DNA of 64,000 nt from CBDFKU01 sp965248975 (GTDB taxonomy: Bacteria; Chloroflexota; Dehalococcoidia; Lucifugimonadales; JAGWBF01): the NCBI GenBank assembly GCA_965248975.1, contig CBDFKU010000017.1, forward strand, positions 124,001 through 188,000. The letters are read 5' to 3'. The position numbers were made by a program, and so were the translations under genes. Shown here one piece after another: positions 19,063-27,234 of the stretch; within the stretch, counting starts at the first letter, position 1; the number at the start of each line of letters is the position of its first letter. The notes beneath the pieces are model-generated. The model saw only the letters and a list, made by a program, of their open reading frames with translations, ran no database searches and was not told the origin of the DNA.

Positions 19063-19637
19063 CGCCTCCAGGGCGTGTAGTCAATGAGTTTCATCCGTTC
19101 CCGGGACGCCTCGATCTCCTGCCCTATCTTGCGGTCCCAATCCTCCATCCAGGGAGCAGGAATGGCCCTACGGGCGTCGCGCCACCACAGGGGTTGCCCT
19201 TCGCTCACGGTCGCTCCGTCCAGCACTTCCCCTAGGAAGCAGGTCATGTCGCCGCCGTCCATGGCGTTGATCACCCGGCAGTCCAGGTAGCCCCAGCAGT
19301 CAGCCAGGATGGGGCTGCCCGAGGCGCCGGCCTCGTGGGGGACCCCCGACAGCTTGTCCACCTCACGGCCAGAGACCAGGCCGAAGTCCTTGATGAACTG
19401 TAGCTGGTCCGGGCGGAGGAAGTTCAGGGCGAATGCCTCGCTTCCATGGATCAGCTCGTGGCTGTAGTTGCCCTTGTATATCTGCACCACGACCCGGGGC
19501 ATGTCGGGCACGATGGACGCCGCGCCGATGGCCACCGCTATCTGGGCGTTGGTCCTGTCGTCCTTGCTGCTGGTCACCGCGGCTATCGGCGACCACAGCA
19601 GGCCCATCATTGGCGCGATCCGTCCATAGTCCACCAC
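19059..19637 (-). CDS. Flavin reductase family protein
   Basis: 192 residues with the split-barrel FMN-binding fold of flavin reductase-like proteins: N-terminal 'WSPIAAVTSSKDDRTNAQIA', 'MPRVVVQIYKGNYSHELI', 'FALNFLRPDQ', and 'GYLDCRVINAMDGGDMTCFL'. Such proteins reduce flavin for a partner oxygenase or act as FMN-binding oxidoreductases. GTG start at 19637 with GAGGAG six bases upstream. It overlaps the CinA-like fusion by 4 bp, so the two are co-translated; a flavin or nicotinamide nucleotide link is possible. Confidence 0.82.
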   Translation of the reverse strand: MVDYGRIAPMMGLLWSPIAAVTSSKDDRTNAQIAVAIGAASIVPDMPRVVVQIYKGNYSHELIHGSEAFALNFLRPDQLQFIKDFGLVSGREVDKLSGVPHEAGASGSPILADCWGYLDCRVINAMDGGDMTCFLGEVLDGATVSEGQPLWWRDARRAIPAPWMEDWDRKIGQEIEASRERMKLIDYTPWRR

Positions 19638-19672
19638 AGCGTACTCCTCAGGCTCAACCGGCCTCGCCTGCC

Positions 19673-19678
19673 ATTATA
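19673..19678 (-). promoter_or_regulatory. -10 element for flavin reductase operon
   Basis: TATAAT on the minus strand, 36 bp upstream of the GTG start. No good -35 is seen at the expected distance. Confidence 0.4.
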
Positions 19679-19737
19679 ACCGACACTCGGTGGGGGCAGG
19701 TGGATCTACGAAAGTTGGTGTTGGGCTCTGCCTCAGT

Positions 19738-19767
19738 TTGACTGGGGTTTCGGGGGTCCCATAAACT
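19738..19767 (+). promoter_or_regulatory. Candidate promoter of the monooxygenase gene
   Basis: TTGACT at 19738-19743 and TAAACT at 19762-19767, 18-bp spacer, about 30 bp before the GTG start. Confidence 0.5.
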
Positions 19768-19796
19768 ACTGGCAGAGCAGGGGGCGGAGGTGTCGC

Positions 19797-20143
19797 GTGG
19801 CGGTCAAGGTACTGATCGAGCGGTGGGTCCAAGCGGGGCACGGAGCGGCCGTCTGGGAGATGCTACGGGACATGCGAAGCATGGCGGTCCGGCAGCGGGG
19901 CTATCTCTACGGGAGACATGGCATTCCCTGGATAACCCCCGAATCTTCATGGTGGCCAGCACCTGGGGCAGGAGGGAGTACTGGGAGATCTGGGCCGACG
20001 ACGAATTCCGCCGCAAGATTGAAGACTGCATCGGACCCATGTTCAGGAAGCCGACGACCATAAAGGTGTTCGAGGAGGTCACGACCCTTCCCAACCCCGA
20101 CGAGCCTACTCCAGGGGACGGAAGGCGGCGCCCCCGGAGCTAA
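19797..20143 (+). pseudogene. Antibiotic biosynthesis monooxygenase-like (ABM) protein, frameshifted
   Basis: Small dimeric alpha/beta barrel family of about 100 residues. The first part, from GTG 19797 with GGAGGTG upstream, reads 'VKVLIERWVQAGHGAAVWEM' and 'SMAVRQRGYLYG'. The second part continues in the next frame with 'TWHSLDNPRIFMVASTWGRR' and 'EYWEIWADDEFRRKIE', 'PTTIKVFEEV'. One extra G in the GGG at 19911-19913 joins the two as GYLYGETWHSLDN, the expected family order. Real decay or sequencing error; the otherwise perfect conservation favours error. Confidence 0.75.
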
Positions 20144-20147
20144 GTCG

Positions 20148-20199
20148 CCCGCTCCCTATATGTCACGATCGGGCCAAGACGTGACATATAGGGAGCGGG
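20148..20199. terminator. Perfect 20-bp inverted repeat, probable bidirectional terminator
   Basis: Arms 20148-20167 (CCCGCTCCCTATATGTCACG) and 20180-20199 pair without a mismatch around a 12-base loop. It sits in the 80-bp gap between two convergent genes, which fits a two-way terminator, although no T-run follows on either side. It could instead be a protein-binding palindrome. Confidence 0.6.
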
Positions 20200-20223
20200 A
20201 CCGTTCTAGAGCGATGGCCCACC

Positions 20224-20373
20224 CTACTCGGGCTGGGCCATCGCCAGGACGTCCTCTCTCTTGACCTCCTGGTTGTGGACGTCTTTGCCGTGCTGCTGCA
20301 CCTGACTCACCAGCTCGTCGTCGGTCTCCGCCTTGATAACCTGACCGCAGGGGCAGTTGACTACCTTCGCCAT
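20224..20373 (-). CDS. DUF1059 family small protein
   Basis: Start at ATG 20373 (M-A-K-V-V-N-C-P-C-G), preceded by AAGGAGGCC; the longer frame lacks family similarity. 49 residues with the DUF1059 pattern: 'CPCGQVIKAETDDELVSQVQ' followed by HGKDVHN. The Cys-Pro-Cys and His residues suggest metal binding. Function unknown. It is divergent from the BTAD regulator with an 80-bp shared control region. Confidence 0.82.
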   Translation of the reverse strand: MAKVVNCPCGQVIKAETDDELVSQVQQHGKDVHNQEVKREDVLAMAQPE

Positions 20374-20399
20374 CGCATGGCCTCCTTCAAGATGGGATG

Positions 20400-20437
20400 C
20401 CCTATAATAGCAGGGCGATTTTGGCGCTAATTTGGCG
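20400..20437. promoter_or_regulatory. Shared -10 region and TTTGGCG direct repeat between DUF1059 and BTAD genes
   Basis: On plus, TATAAT at 20403-20408 can serve the BTAD gene. The same bases give TATTAT on minus for the DUF1059 gene. The heptamer TTTGGCG occurs at 20420-20426 and 20431-20437, 11 bp apart, covering the minus-strand -35 position. SARP-type regulators bind heptamer direct repeats with this spacing, so self-linked regulation is plausible. Confidence 0.4.
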
Positions 20438-20452
20438 TTTTGTTGGTGAACG

Positions 20453-21214
20453 ATGGGCATCAGGATCTACCTCGCCGGCCGGGTGGCTGTGGAGGTGGAC
20501 GGGCGGATAGTCGTCGACGAGAGCCATTTCCGTGGTAGGCAAGGGAGGCTCGTCTTTGCCTACCTGGTCTGTGAGAGGACCCGTCCGGTCTCTCGGGAAG
20601 AGCTGGCCAGGATAGTCTGGCCCCGGGAGACCGCGTTGGCCTGGGAGGTTGCCCTGAGCGCGCTGATGAGCAGGCTCCACCGGCATCTCTCTGCCGACGA
20701 TTTGAGATGTCGCGGAGTATCGCTTGCCCGGGGGTTTGGGCAGTACCGCTTAATACTCCCCGCCGATGTATGGATAGATCTGGAGGCGGCCACAACAGCT
20801 ATCGACGAAGCGGAAGGCGCTTTGCGCGCCGGGCGGCCGCAGATGATCCTAGGGCCCGCCACCGTCGCCGCCAACATATCCAGGCGACCCTTCTGCTCGG
20901 ATGTGGAGGGAGAGTGGGTGGAGTCCCAGCGCAGAAAGCTGGAGCGCCAGCTATTGCGTTCGCTGGAATGCCTCTCCGAGATGTGGCTGTCGGAAGGGGA
21001 ACCAGGCCTCGCCGAGGAAACCTCAACCCAGGCGATGGAGATAGACCCCTTTCGCGAAACCAGCTACCAGCTACTTATGCGTGCCTACATGGCCGGCGGC
21101 AACCGTGCCAAGGCTCTGATGCTATACGAGCACCTGCGGCGGCTCCTCACCGAGGAGCTCGGGGCCGACCCGTCGTCCGAGACCCAGATGGTATACTTGA
21201 GGCTGCTGGGTTAG
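20453..21214 (+). CDS. BTAD-domain transcriptional regulator (SARP-like)
   Basis: 253 residues. N-terminal winged-helix domain (residues about 1-95) of OmpR/SARP type ('LVFAYLVCERTRPVSREEL', 'IVWPRETALAWEVALSALMS'), then the BTAD tetratricopeptide-like domain (about 100-250) with 'ESQRRKLERQLLRSLECLS', 'AMEIDPFRETSYQLLMRAYM' and 'LYEHLRRLLTEELGADPSSE', a classic BTAD ending. No ATPase domain, so it is a short SARP-like activator. Divergent from DUF1059 and 21 bp before the CopC-cupredoxin gene, its likely targets. Confidence 0.88.
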   Translation: MGIRIYLAGRVAVEVDGRIVVDESHFRGRQGRLVFAYLVCERTRPVSREELARIVWPRETALAWEVALSALMSRLHRHLSADDLRCRGVSLARGFGQYRLILPADVWIDLEAATTAIDEAEGALRAGRPQMILGPATVAANISRRPFCSDVEGEWVESQRRKLERQLLRSLECLSEMWLSEGEPGLAEETSTQAMEIDPFRETSYQLLMRAYMAGGNRAKALMLYEHLRRLLTEELGADPSSETQMVYLRLLG

Positions 21215-21235
21215 GACGGCTTCGGAGGTGCGACC

Positions 21236-21982
21236 ATGCGGTCCCGTGGGCCCCGGCGACTGGCTATAGGGCTCCTGCTGGGGACTCTGGCCATTGGCCT
21301 GGCCTGTGGCGGCGATGACGCCATGCCGACGCCACCCCAGGTTCCCGGAGTGACCGAGCCGCTACCCGACATGATAACGGCTCCCCATTTCATCGACGCC
21401 TACCCGCTACACGGCGACGTCCTGGCGCAGCCTCCTCCCCGTGTCGTTCTGAATTTCAACTTCAACCTTTACCAGGACTCCAGCATAACGGTCACCCGTG
21501 ATGGAGCTCCGGTGGAGCTCGGCCCAGTGGTGATATCGGAGGAAGCCCTGTCGATGGAGGCGGCCTTGGAAGCCGATCCCGGAGACGGAGTTTACCAGGT
21601 GGACTACACCGCCTGCTGGCCCGACGGGTCCTGCCATGAGGGTAAGGTGGCCTTCATGGTGGACAGTGCCACGCTGGCCAGCTACGTGGATCTAAGGGGA
21701 ACGGACGAGCTGACCATCCAGATGGTAGACGGGAAGCTGTTCAACCCGTCCCGTATGATCATCAGCCCGGGCACCAGGGTCACCTGGCTAAACGAGGACC
21801 TGGTGGCCCATTTCGTCAACACCGATCCTCACCCTAGCCACAACGTGCTGTCGAACCTGAACTCCCTGGCCATCAACCCCGGGGAGATCTACTCGTATAC
21901 CTTCACCGAGCCCGGAGCCTGGGGCTACCATTGCAGCGCCCACTTCAACCTGGGGATGGTCGCTCAGGTGGTGGTCAAGTAG
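21236..21982 (+). CDS. CopC-like plus cupredoxin lipoprotein
   Basis: 248 residues. Signal with lipobox 'LAIGLAC' (Cys about 23). Residues about 45-140 form a CopC-like beta sandwich ('HFIDAYPLHGDVLAQPPPRV', 'DGVYQVDYTACWPDGSCHEG'). Residues about 155-248 are a cupredoxin with type 1 copper ligands: His in 'LVAHFVNTD', then Cys, His and Met in 'YHCSAHFNLGM'. Outer-surface electron transfer or copper handling is inferred. It follows the BTAD regulator by 21 bp and is probably transcribed with it. Confidence 0.85.
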   Translation: MRSRGPRRLAIGLLLGTLAIGLACGGDDAMPTPPQVPGVTEPLPDMITAPHFIDAYPLHGDVLAQPPPRVVLNFNFNLYQDSSITVTRDGAPVELGPVVISEEALSMEAALEADPGDGVYQVDYTACWPDGSCHEGKVAFMVDSATLASYVDLRGTDELTIQMVDGKLFNPSRMIISPGTRVTWLNEDLVAHFVNTDPHPSHNVLSNLNSLAINPGEIYSYTFTEPGAWGYHCSAHFNLGMVAQVVVK

Positions 21983-22044
21983 CGTGAGCCCAATGGGTCG
22001 GTTTACGTGACGCTGAGGAGGCTGCCGCGGGAGGTCCGACGGGA

Positions 22045-23121
22045 CTAGGTCCTGACTCCTACCAGCTCCCCAGTTACGACGATGCGGTGGTCGTAAACCA
22101 GCCTGGGAACGCAGGCCACCAGATGGACGTTGGGGCCGCCCGTGTCGTAGAGGACCATGTCGTCCTGGTGAACGACCTTGGTCTCAAAGATACGATAGAG
22201 GTACGAAGTCGAGCCGCTGTAGAGGATGACGTATACTTCCCGGCCTTTCCTGAGGAGGTCGGGAATCTTCGGCAGGTTATAGAACACGTTCCCCTCGCCC
22301 GCGATAGGGCTCTCCAGGTGACCGAACAACCAGGCGCTGCCTCGCTCGCCGGGGTTGGCCAGCTCTGGGATATGGCCAACCGTGTGCTTCGGGGTTTCGT
22401 AGGCCCTGCTGCTACCCAAGTCCAGGATTTGCAGTGACGCCACGCTTGAATCCACGCCAATGGAAGGGATGATGATCCTGGTGGGGGCGGCCAGCGCCCC
22501 CTTGTTGGGAACGGTGAGCGGGTCTACGGGGCGGAAACCCTGCAACAGGCTGAGCTCGTGGGATGATGGGGCCTCGCATTCCAGGGGGTTGCTCCAACAG
22601 GTGGCCTGGGCCGATTCGTCGGGATAGATCTGCTGGGATGCGATGGCGGAGGGCGATATCTGAAAGCCGGGGTCTTCAACGGCTGGTTGGTCCTCTACGG
22701 GACTCGAACCGAAGATCGGAGGAGGTTCCTCTGGCCCGATGAAGGTTGAGGCCTCAGCCCGGTCTACTGTGGGCACCTGGCCGGTTCCTCCGGCTGACCC
22801 GATGTACGAGGCGTCGACCCGGGTCTCGTCGAAGGGCTGGGAATTAGCAGGCCTTAGACTCTCCGACACGGGTGGCGTGGTGACGACGGATTCGGGACCG
22901 GTGTTCGTGGTAGGGAAGGTGGTAAAGGGGTCGGCCTGGGGACGCTGGACGGTGTAGTTGAAGTCGTCCAGGCCTGCCCGGGCTCTATCAGCGTAGACGT
23001 AGTAGGCTATTCCGGCCCCAACGCAGACCGTGCCGATGACGACCAGAAGTATGCCAGACGCCTTCAGGAATCTGTTTTGGAGCCTGGACCGCTCCAGAAG
23101 ATAGTCGTAGCCTGCTTCCAT
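22045..23121 (-). CDS. Sortase family transpeptidase
   Basis: 358 residues. N-terminal membrane anchor (about 22-44, 'GILLVVIGTVCVGAGIAYYV'), a long disordered Pro/Ser/Glu-rich stalk (about 50-205), and a C-terminal sortase domain from 'TRIIIPSIGVDSSVASLQI'. Catalytic residues are visible: His in 'WLFGHLESP', Cys in 'VHLVACVPR', Arg in 'YDHRIVV'. The GEGNVFYNLP and TKVVHQDD blocks fit sortases of the class D/E kind. It would cut a sorting signal and join proteins or anchor them to the surface. No LPXTG-type substrate gene is seen next to it. Confidence 0.88.
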   Translation of the reverse strand: MEAGYDYLLERSRLQNRFLKASGILLVVIGTVCVGAGIAYYVYADRARAGLDDFNYTVQRPQADPFTTFPTTNTGPESVVTTPPVSESLRPANSQPFDETRVDASYIGSAGGTGQVPTVDRAEASTFIGPEEPPPIFGSSPVEDQPAVEDPGFQISPSAIASQQIYPDESAQATCWSNPLECEAPSSHELSLLQGFRPVDPLTVPNKGALAAPTRIIIPSIGVDSSVASLQILDLGSSRAYETPKHTVGHIPELANPGERGSAWLFGHLESPIAGEGNVFYNLPKIPDLLRKGREVYVILYSGSTSYLYRIFETKVVHQDDMVLYDTGGPNVHLVACVPRLVYDHRIVVTGELVGVRT

Positions 23122-23274
23122 TGGTCTCCAGAGTGGCGATTATCCTGGGAGTGGAGCCCCCCCGTTGGCCAAGTGGCCCGAGCCTAGCTGATGAATCCTG
23201 CCACCGTCCACCCGAAGTTGAGAACGTATCCCGGAGGGAGATGGCTGACCGCAATGGCGGTAAGTCCGGAGGGA

Positions 23275-23487
23275 TCAGCGGACTCGTGGAGAATGCATCG
23301 CTCCGTTGCTTATCGGCTCGTTGAGGTAGATATCGCCGTTTCGGATCTTGATGTTGAAGCCACACTGCGGGTTTGTGCACACCCAGGCCTTGTAGTGCAC
23401 GGCAGCTCCCTGGCTTCCGTAATCGGAAAGCGGTACGAGTTGGCCTATTTCGCACTTATGGCATTTAGGAATCGCCTGATCTTCCAC
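23275..23487 (-). CDS. Small zinc-ribbon-like protein
   Basis: Start set at GTG 23487 because GGAGGAGG lies five bases upstream; the frame further upstream is not protein-like. 70 residues with C-x2-C ('PKCHKCEIG') and C-x4-C ('WVCTNPQCGFN') pairs, so a probable zinc ribbon, followed by 'IKIRNGDIYLNEPI'. Unknown family. It lies 154 bp downstream of the sortase gene on the same strand. Confidence 0.6.
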   Translation of the reverse strand: MEDQAIPKCHKCEIGQLVPLSDYGSQGAAVHYKAWVCTNPQCGFNIKIRNGDIYLNEPISNGAMHSPRVR

Positions 23488-23608
23488 GGAAACCTCCTCC
23501 GGGCTCGAGATGCGCCGAAGTATATCAGGGTGTGTCCAGAACTTACAAGGAGCAAGAGAAGCATGTTTTGGGAATTCGCGGCAGATTTCGCGGCTGCCTA
23601 CCAAAGAA

Positions 23609-23641
23609 GTCCGCTTACCGAGCCCGATCGAGGTAGCGGAC
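23609..23641 (-). terminator. Hairpin terminator after rpoD
   Basis: GTCCGCTTACC at 23609-23619 pairs with GGTAGCGGAC at 23632-23641, one mismatch. It begins right after the rpoD stop and is followed on the minus strand by TTCTTT. A plausible intrinsic terminator. Confidence 0.5.
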
Positions 23642-25201
23642 CTACTCCATGAAGTCCCGCAGCTTGCGAGAACGGGTGGGGTGGCGGAGTTTCCGCAGTG
23701 CCTTGGCTTCGATCTGGCGTATCCGCTCCCGGGTCACACCGAACTCCCGCCCAACTTCCTCAAGCGTTCTGCTGCGGCCGTCCTCCAGTCCGAAACGGAG
23801 TTGCAGCACACGGCTCTCCCTATCCGTTAACGTGTTCAACACGTCCTGAATCTGTTCCTTGAGGAGCTGGAAGGAGGCGGCATCGGCCGGAGCCGGCGCG
23901 CTCCGGTCCTCGATGAAATCTCCCAGGTGGCTGTCCTCTTCTTCGCCGATAGGGGTTTCCAGGGAGACCGGCTCCTGAGAGATCTTCAGTATCTCCTCCA
24001 CCTTCTCCGGATTCACCTCCATGGCGCTGCCGATCTCGTCGGGAGTCGGCTCCCTGCCGTACTCCTGGAGCAGTCGGCGGTGCTGCCGCATCAGCTTGTT
24101 TATCGTCTCGACCATGTGCACCGGGATGCGGATTGTCCGGGCCTGGTCGGCGATGGCCCTGGTGATCGCCTGTCTGATCCACCAGGTGGCGTAGGTGCTG
24201 AACTTGTACCCCTTCCGATAGTCAAACTTCTCCACCGCCCGGATGAGGCCGATGTTTCCTTCCTGGATCAGGTCCAGCAGGGCCATGCCCCTGCCGATGT
24301 ACTTCTTGGCGACGCTCACCACCAAGCGCAGGTTGGCCTCCGTCAGGTGGCCCTGGGCCCGTAGGCCCTCGCTCTTGATGCGCTCCAGGTAGGCCCGGAA
24401 AAGGGTGTCCATGGACTGGAGCCGGAAGTAGCAATCGGAAGTGTCTACAGTCTCTCCGAGCTCGTCCAGGGTACAGTCCTCCAGGACGTCGATAACGTCG
24501 GTCGGCAGGACCCAGCTATCGAGGGACAGCCGGATAATCTTCCGGTCCACATCGGGCTGCTCGATATCCAAGTCCGAGGCGATGCTGGACATTAGCTCGG
24601 GGTTAAGCTCGCCATCAGTGGCGGCCCGCAGCTTGGGGTGGTCGGTAATCTGAGACAGGGTCAGATATCTGGAAAGGCCCAGGTTCTCCCCCAATGAGCC
24701 GACCAACGGTCCTTCATCACTCAAACGGCGCAGGAGTGCGCAGCATACCTCCCAGGCCTTGGGAGGCCGGTTTTCCAGTTCCACCAGCTCTCTCTCGAGC
24801 TTCTGTAGGTGCCTGCCGCCTTCCATCTTGCGGGCCAGCACCCGCTCGTCCTTGGACGTGAGAAGATGGACCCTGCCGATCTCTCGCAGGTACATCCTGA
24901 CGGGGTCGTCCAGGACCTCGGTCCCTTCTACCTCCTGCTCCCACTCCGCCTCTTCGGCCTCGATAGCGGCGTCGTCGGGCTCGGCCTCGGCAACCGGGGT
25001 CGCCGGCGCAGGCTCTTCCCACCGCTCGGCCGGGCTCTCGGCGACGGGCTTGGACTCATCGGAGAGTCCGCCGATCTTGGCCGAAGGATCCACCCCAGCG
25101 ACCACGCTCAGGATCTCCTCTCCCACCGGCTGCTCGGCCTCGCCATTGACTCTCTCGAGGAACTCCTCTGGATTGTCTTGGCGGCTACCCCTTCGTCTCA
25201 T
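23642..25201 (-). CDS. rpoD: Primary sigma factor RpoD (sigma-70)
   Basis: 519 residues. Acidic N-terminal part (to about 95), region 1.2 at 'DPVRMYLREIGRVHLLTSKD', a non-conserved insert (about 130-280), region 2 with 'NLRLVVSVAKKYIGRGMALL' and 'YKFSTYATWWIRQAITRAIA', region 3 'HMVETINKLMRQHRRLLQEY', region 4 with the helix-turn-helix 'TLEEVGREFGVTRERIRQIE'. It directs the RNA polymerase to housekeeping promoters, matching the TTGACA/TATAAT sites in this window. Follows dnaG by 46 bp, the conserved dnaG-rpoD arrangement. Confidence 0.96.
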   Translation of the reverse strand: MRRRGSRQDNPEEFLERVNGEAEQPVGEEILSVVAGVDPSAKIGGLSDESKPVAESPAERWEEPAPATPVAEAEPDDAAIEAEEAEWEQEVEGTEVLDDPVRMYLREIGRVHLLTSKDERVLARKMEGGRHLQKLERELVELENRPPKAWEVCCALLRRLSDEGPLVGSLGENLGLSRYLTLSQITDHPKLRAATDGELNPELMSSIASDLDIEQPDVDRKIIRLSLDSWVLPTDVIDVLEDCTLDELGETVDTSDCYFRLQSMDTLFRAYLERIKSEGLRAQGHLTEANLRLVVSVAKKYIGRGMALLDLIQEGNIGLIRAVEKFDYRKGYKFSTYATWWIRQAITRAIADQARTIRIPVHMVETINKLMRQHRRLLQEYGREPTPDEIGSAMEVNPEKVEEILKISQEPVSLETPIGEEEDSHLGDFIEDRSAPAPADAASFQLLKEQIQDVLNTLTDRESRVLQLRFGLEDGRSRTLEEVGREFGVTRERIRQIEAKALRKLRHPTRSRKLRDFME

Positions 25202-25247
25202 TACAGTTTCACCTTTTTGTACCGGCTATCAGTAGCGCTCTCGGCGC

Positions 25248-27113
25248 TTATTCCCTGAAGACTTCTTTCAGTCTCTCGTTGACCATCACCAGCCGCTGCT
25301 CATGCTCGTCGACCTCTTCAGCCGTAGCCTGAGACAGCAGTATCTCTTCTTCTATATTTAACTCTCTGAGGTATTTTTCCTCAAGCCGTCGGGCGCAGAA
25401 GACGAACTCCCTCTCTCGCTGCTGGCGATCCGAAGGCGGCGACGGCTTCGATAGAAGGCGCTCGAGATGGCCCTTCAACTCTTCATGAAGAGTCTCCTTC
25501 AGGATATCTAGTGTGGAACATTTCATCCAGTTTGTAAATACTTCTCGGTTCTCCGATCGACGGAAGTGCTCCGCCGGGAGATCGCCGCCGGATACGCTTT
25601 CCACTAGGCTCTGGTCATCGAGCAACAGGGCCAGGCAGCGCTCTTCCAAGGGATCGTGGTCCGCGGACACGAATGCCGTGGCCGCGGCGTCCTCCCCCTC
25701 GACGCCGGTCCGACTGGGCTGTGGCCCCCGTCTCGACTGGGCTCCCTTGCGACGGTCCGCTCCAGAAGCGTTCCTGGTTCCGGGGCGTTCCAGGCTGGCC
25801 TTGAGGGTCGCCTCGGTAACCTCCAGGAGCTCAGCCAGACGCTGGAAATAGTAGTCCTGTTGGAAAGGGTCGGGGGTCGCCGCGATGAACCGGTTGAACC
25901 TCCCGGCCAGGGCCGCTTTACCCTGGGGAGTCCTTATGTCTATCCTACGGGACAGGGCTTCGAATAGGAAGTCGACGAATGGAGTGGCGTTGTCCACCAG
26001 GCTGGTCCACTCCTCTGGACTCTCCTTGATTATCTGGTCGGGGTCCCTCCCCTGAGGCAGCCGAGCCACCTTCAGGGACAGTGCCGAGGCTCTCTGATAG
26101 AAGGTGGTGCGCCCGCCGGTGCCTGTGAGTACGGTCTGCAGGGCCTCCCAGGAACTCTCCAGGCTGTTCAGGGTGGCCTCCTGGCCGGCTGCGTCGGGGT
26201 CCAGGGCCAGTACGACGCCTGCGGCTTCCCCGGAATCGGTCCTGCCGAGGGTTCTTCGCACCAGGGAAACCTGTTGTTGGGTGAGGGCGGTACCCATGGA
26301 GGCGACCACGTTGGCGAAGCCAGCCTGATGCGCTGCTATGGCATCCATGTATCCTTCGACGATGACGATGCCCTGTTCGCGGGCGGCCTCCTTTGCCAGA
26401 TGCAGAGCGTAGAGTATGCGCCCCTTGTCGAAGATGGGGCTCCGGGGTGTGTTCAGGTATTTAGGTGTGGAGTCGTCTAGTGCCCTCCCTCCGAAGCCTG
26501 CCAAGCGACCCTCCCCGTCCCGAATGGGAAACATGAGCCGGCCCCTGAACAGGTCTCGGTAGCCTGATTCGCGGCCGCGGGTTGCCACTCCGGCCAGGAC
26601 GAGGTCTTCCTGGTTATATCCTTTAGATGCAAGATGGCCCATCAGAGATTCGCCATCGCCGGGGCTCAGCCCTAGCTGTAACTTCTCTACGGTTTCCTGG
26701 AGGAGGCCCCTTTCCTTGACGTACTGCCGGGCCTTGGCGCCCTGTCGACCCGCCAGGAGGTTTTGGAAGAGCTCCATTGTAACCTGATTGATGCGGTGGA
26801 GGATTTCATCCTTCTCCTTCTGACCCTTCCGCTCAGTCAGATTCACCCCTGCCTGTTGAGCCAGGCTCTTTAGCGCCTCGCCGAAGTCCAGGTTCTCGTT
26901 GCGCATGACGAAGGAGAATACATCACCGCCGGTGGCACAGGCCCCGAAGCACCGCCAGCTCTGTCTCTCGGGGAAGACGTAGAATGAGGGCGTCTTTTCG
27001 GTGTGGAAGGGGCAGGCGGCCTTGTAGCTCCGGCCCGAGCGCTGTAAGTTGACGGTCCTGGATACCACGTCCAGGATGTCTATCCGGCTTTTTACTTCGT
27101 CTACGTCTGACAT
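25248..27113 (-). CDS. dnaG: DNA primase
   Basis: 621 residues. CHC2 zinc finger at about 36-65 ('ACPFHTEKTPSFYVFPE', then 'CFGACATGGDVFSF'; the second Cys pair is C-x3-C), the Toprim core with 'VIVEGYMDAIAAHQAGFANV' and 'VLALDPDAAGQEAT', and a helical C-terminal region that binds the DnaB helicase. Residues about 445-480 are a Lys/Arg/Ser-rich low-complexity linker. Makes RNA primers at the fork. ATG start at 27113; upstream gene of rpoD. Confidence 0.96.
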   Translation of the reverse strand: MSDVDEVKSRIDILDVVSRTVNLQRSGRSYKAACPFHTEKTPSFYVFPERQSWRCFGACATGGDVFSFVMRNENLDFGEALKSLAQQAGVNLTERKGQKEKDEILHRINQVTMELFQNLLAGRQGAKARQYVKERGLLQETVEKLQLGLSPGDGESLMGHLASKGYNQEDLVLAGVATRGRESGYRDLFRGRLMFPIRDGEGRLAGFGGRALDDSTPKYLNTPRSPIFDKGRILYALHLAKEAAREQGIVIVEGYMDAIAAHQAGFANVVASMGTALTQQQVSLVRRTLGRTDSGEAAGVVLALDPDAAGQEATLNSLESSWEALQTVLTGTGGRTTFYQRASALSLKVARLPQGRDPDQIIKESPEEWTSLVDNATPFVDFLFEALSRRIDIRTPQGKAALAGRFNRFIAATPDPFQQDYYFQRLAELLEVTEATLKASLERPGTRNASGADRRKGAQSRRGPQPSRTGVEGEDAAATAFVSADHDPLEERCLALLLDDQSLVESVSGGDLPAEHFRRSENREVFTNWMKCSTLDILKETLHEELKGHLERLLSKPSPPSDRQQREREFVFCARRLEEKYLRELNIEEEILLSQATAEEVDEHEQRLVMVNERLKEVFRE

Positions 27114-27234
27114 GCGATAGTTCTATGGGTTCCTATGTACGTTTGGAGTGCCAGTACCGGACTCAGGTGGCTCCCGTCGCCCGGTCAACATAACCTGAAT
27201 ATATTTTACCACCGATGGCCCGAGGTTATAAGGT

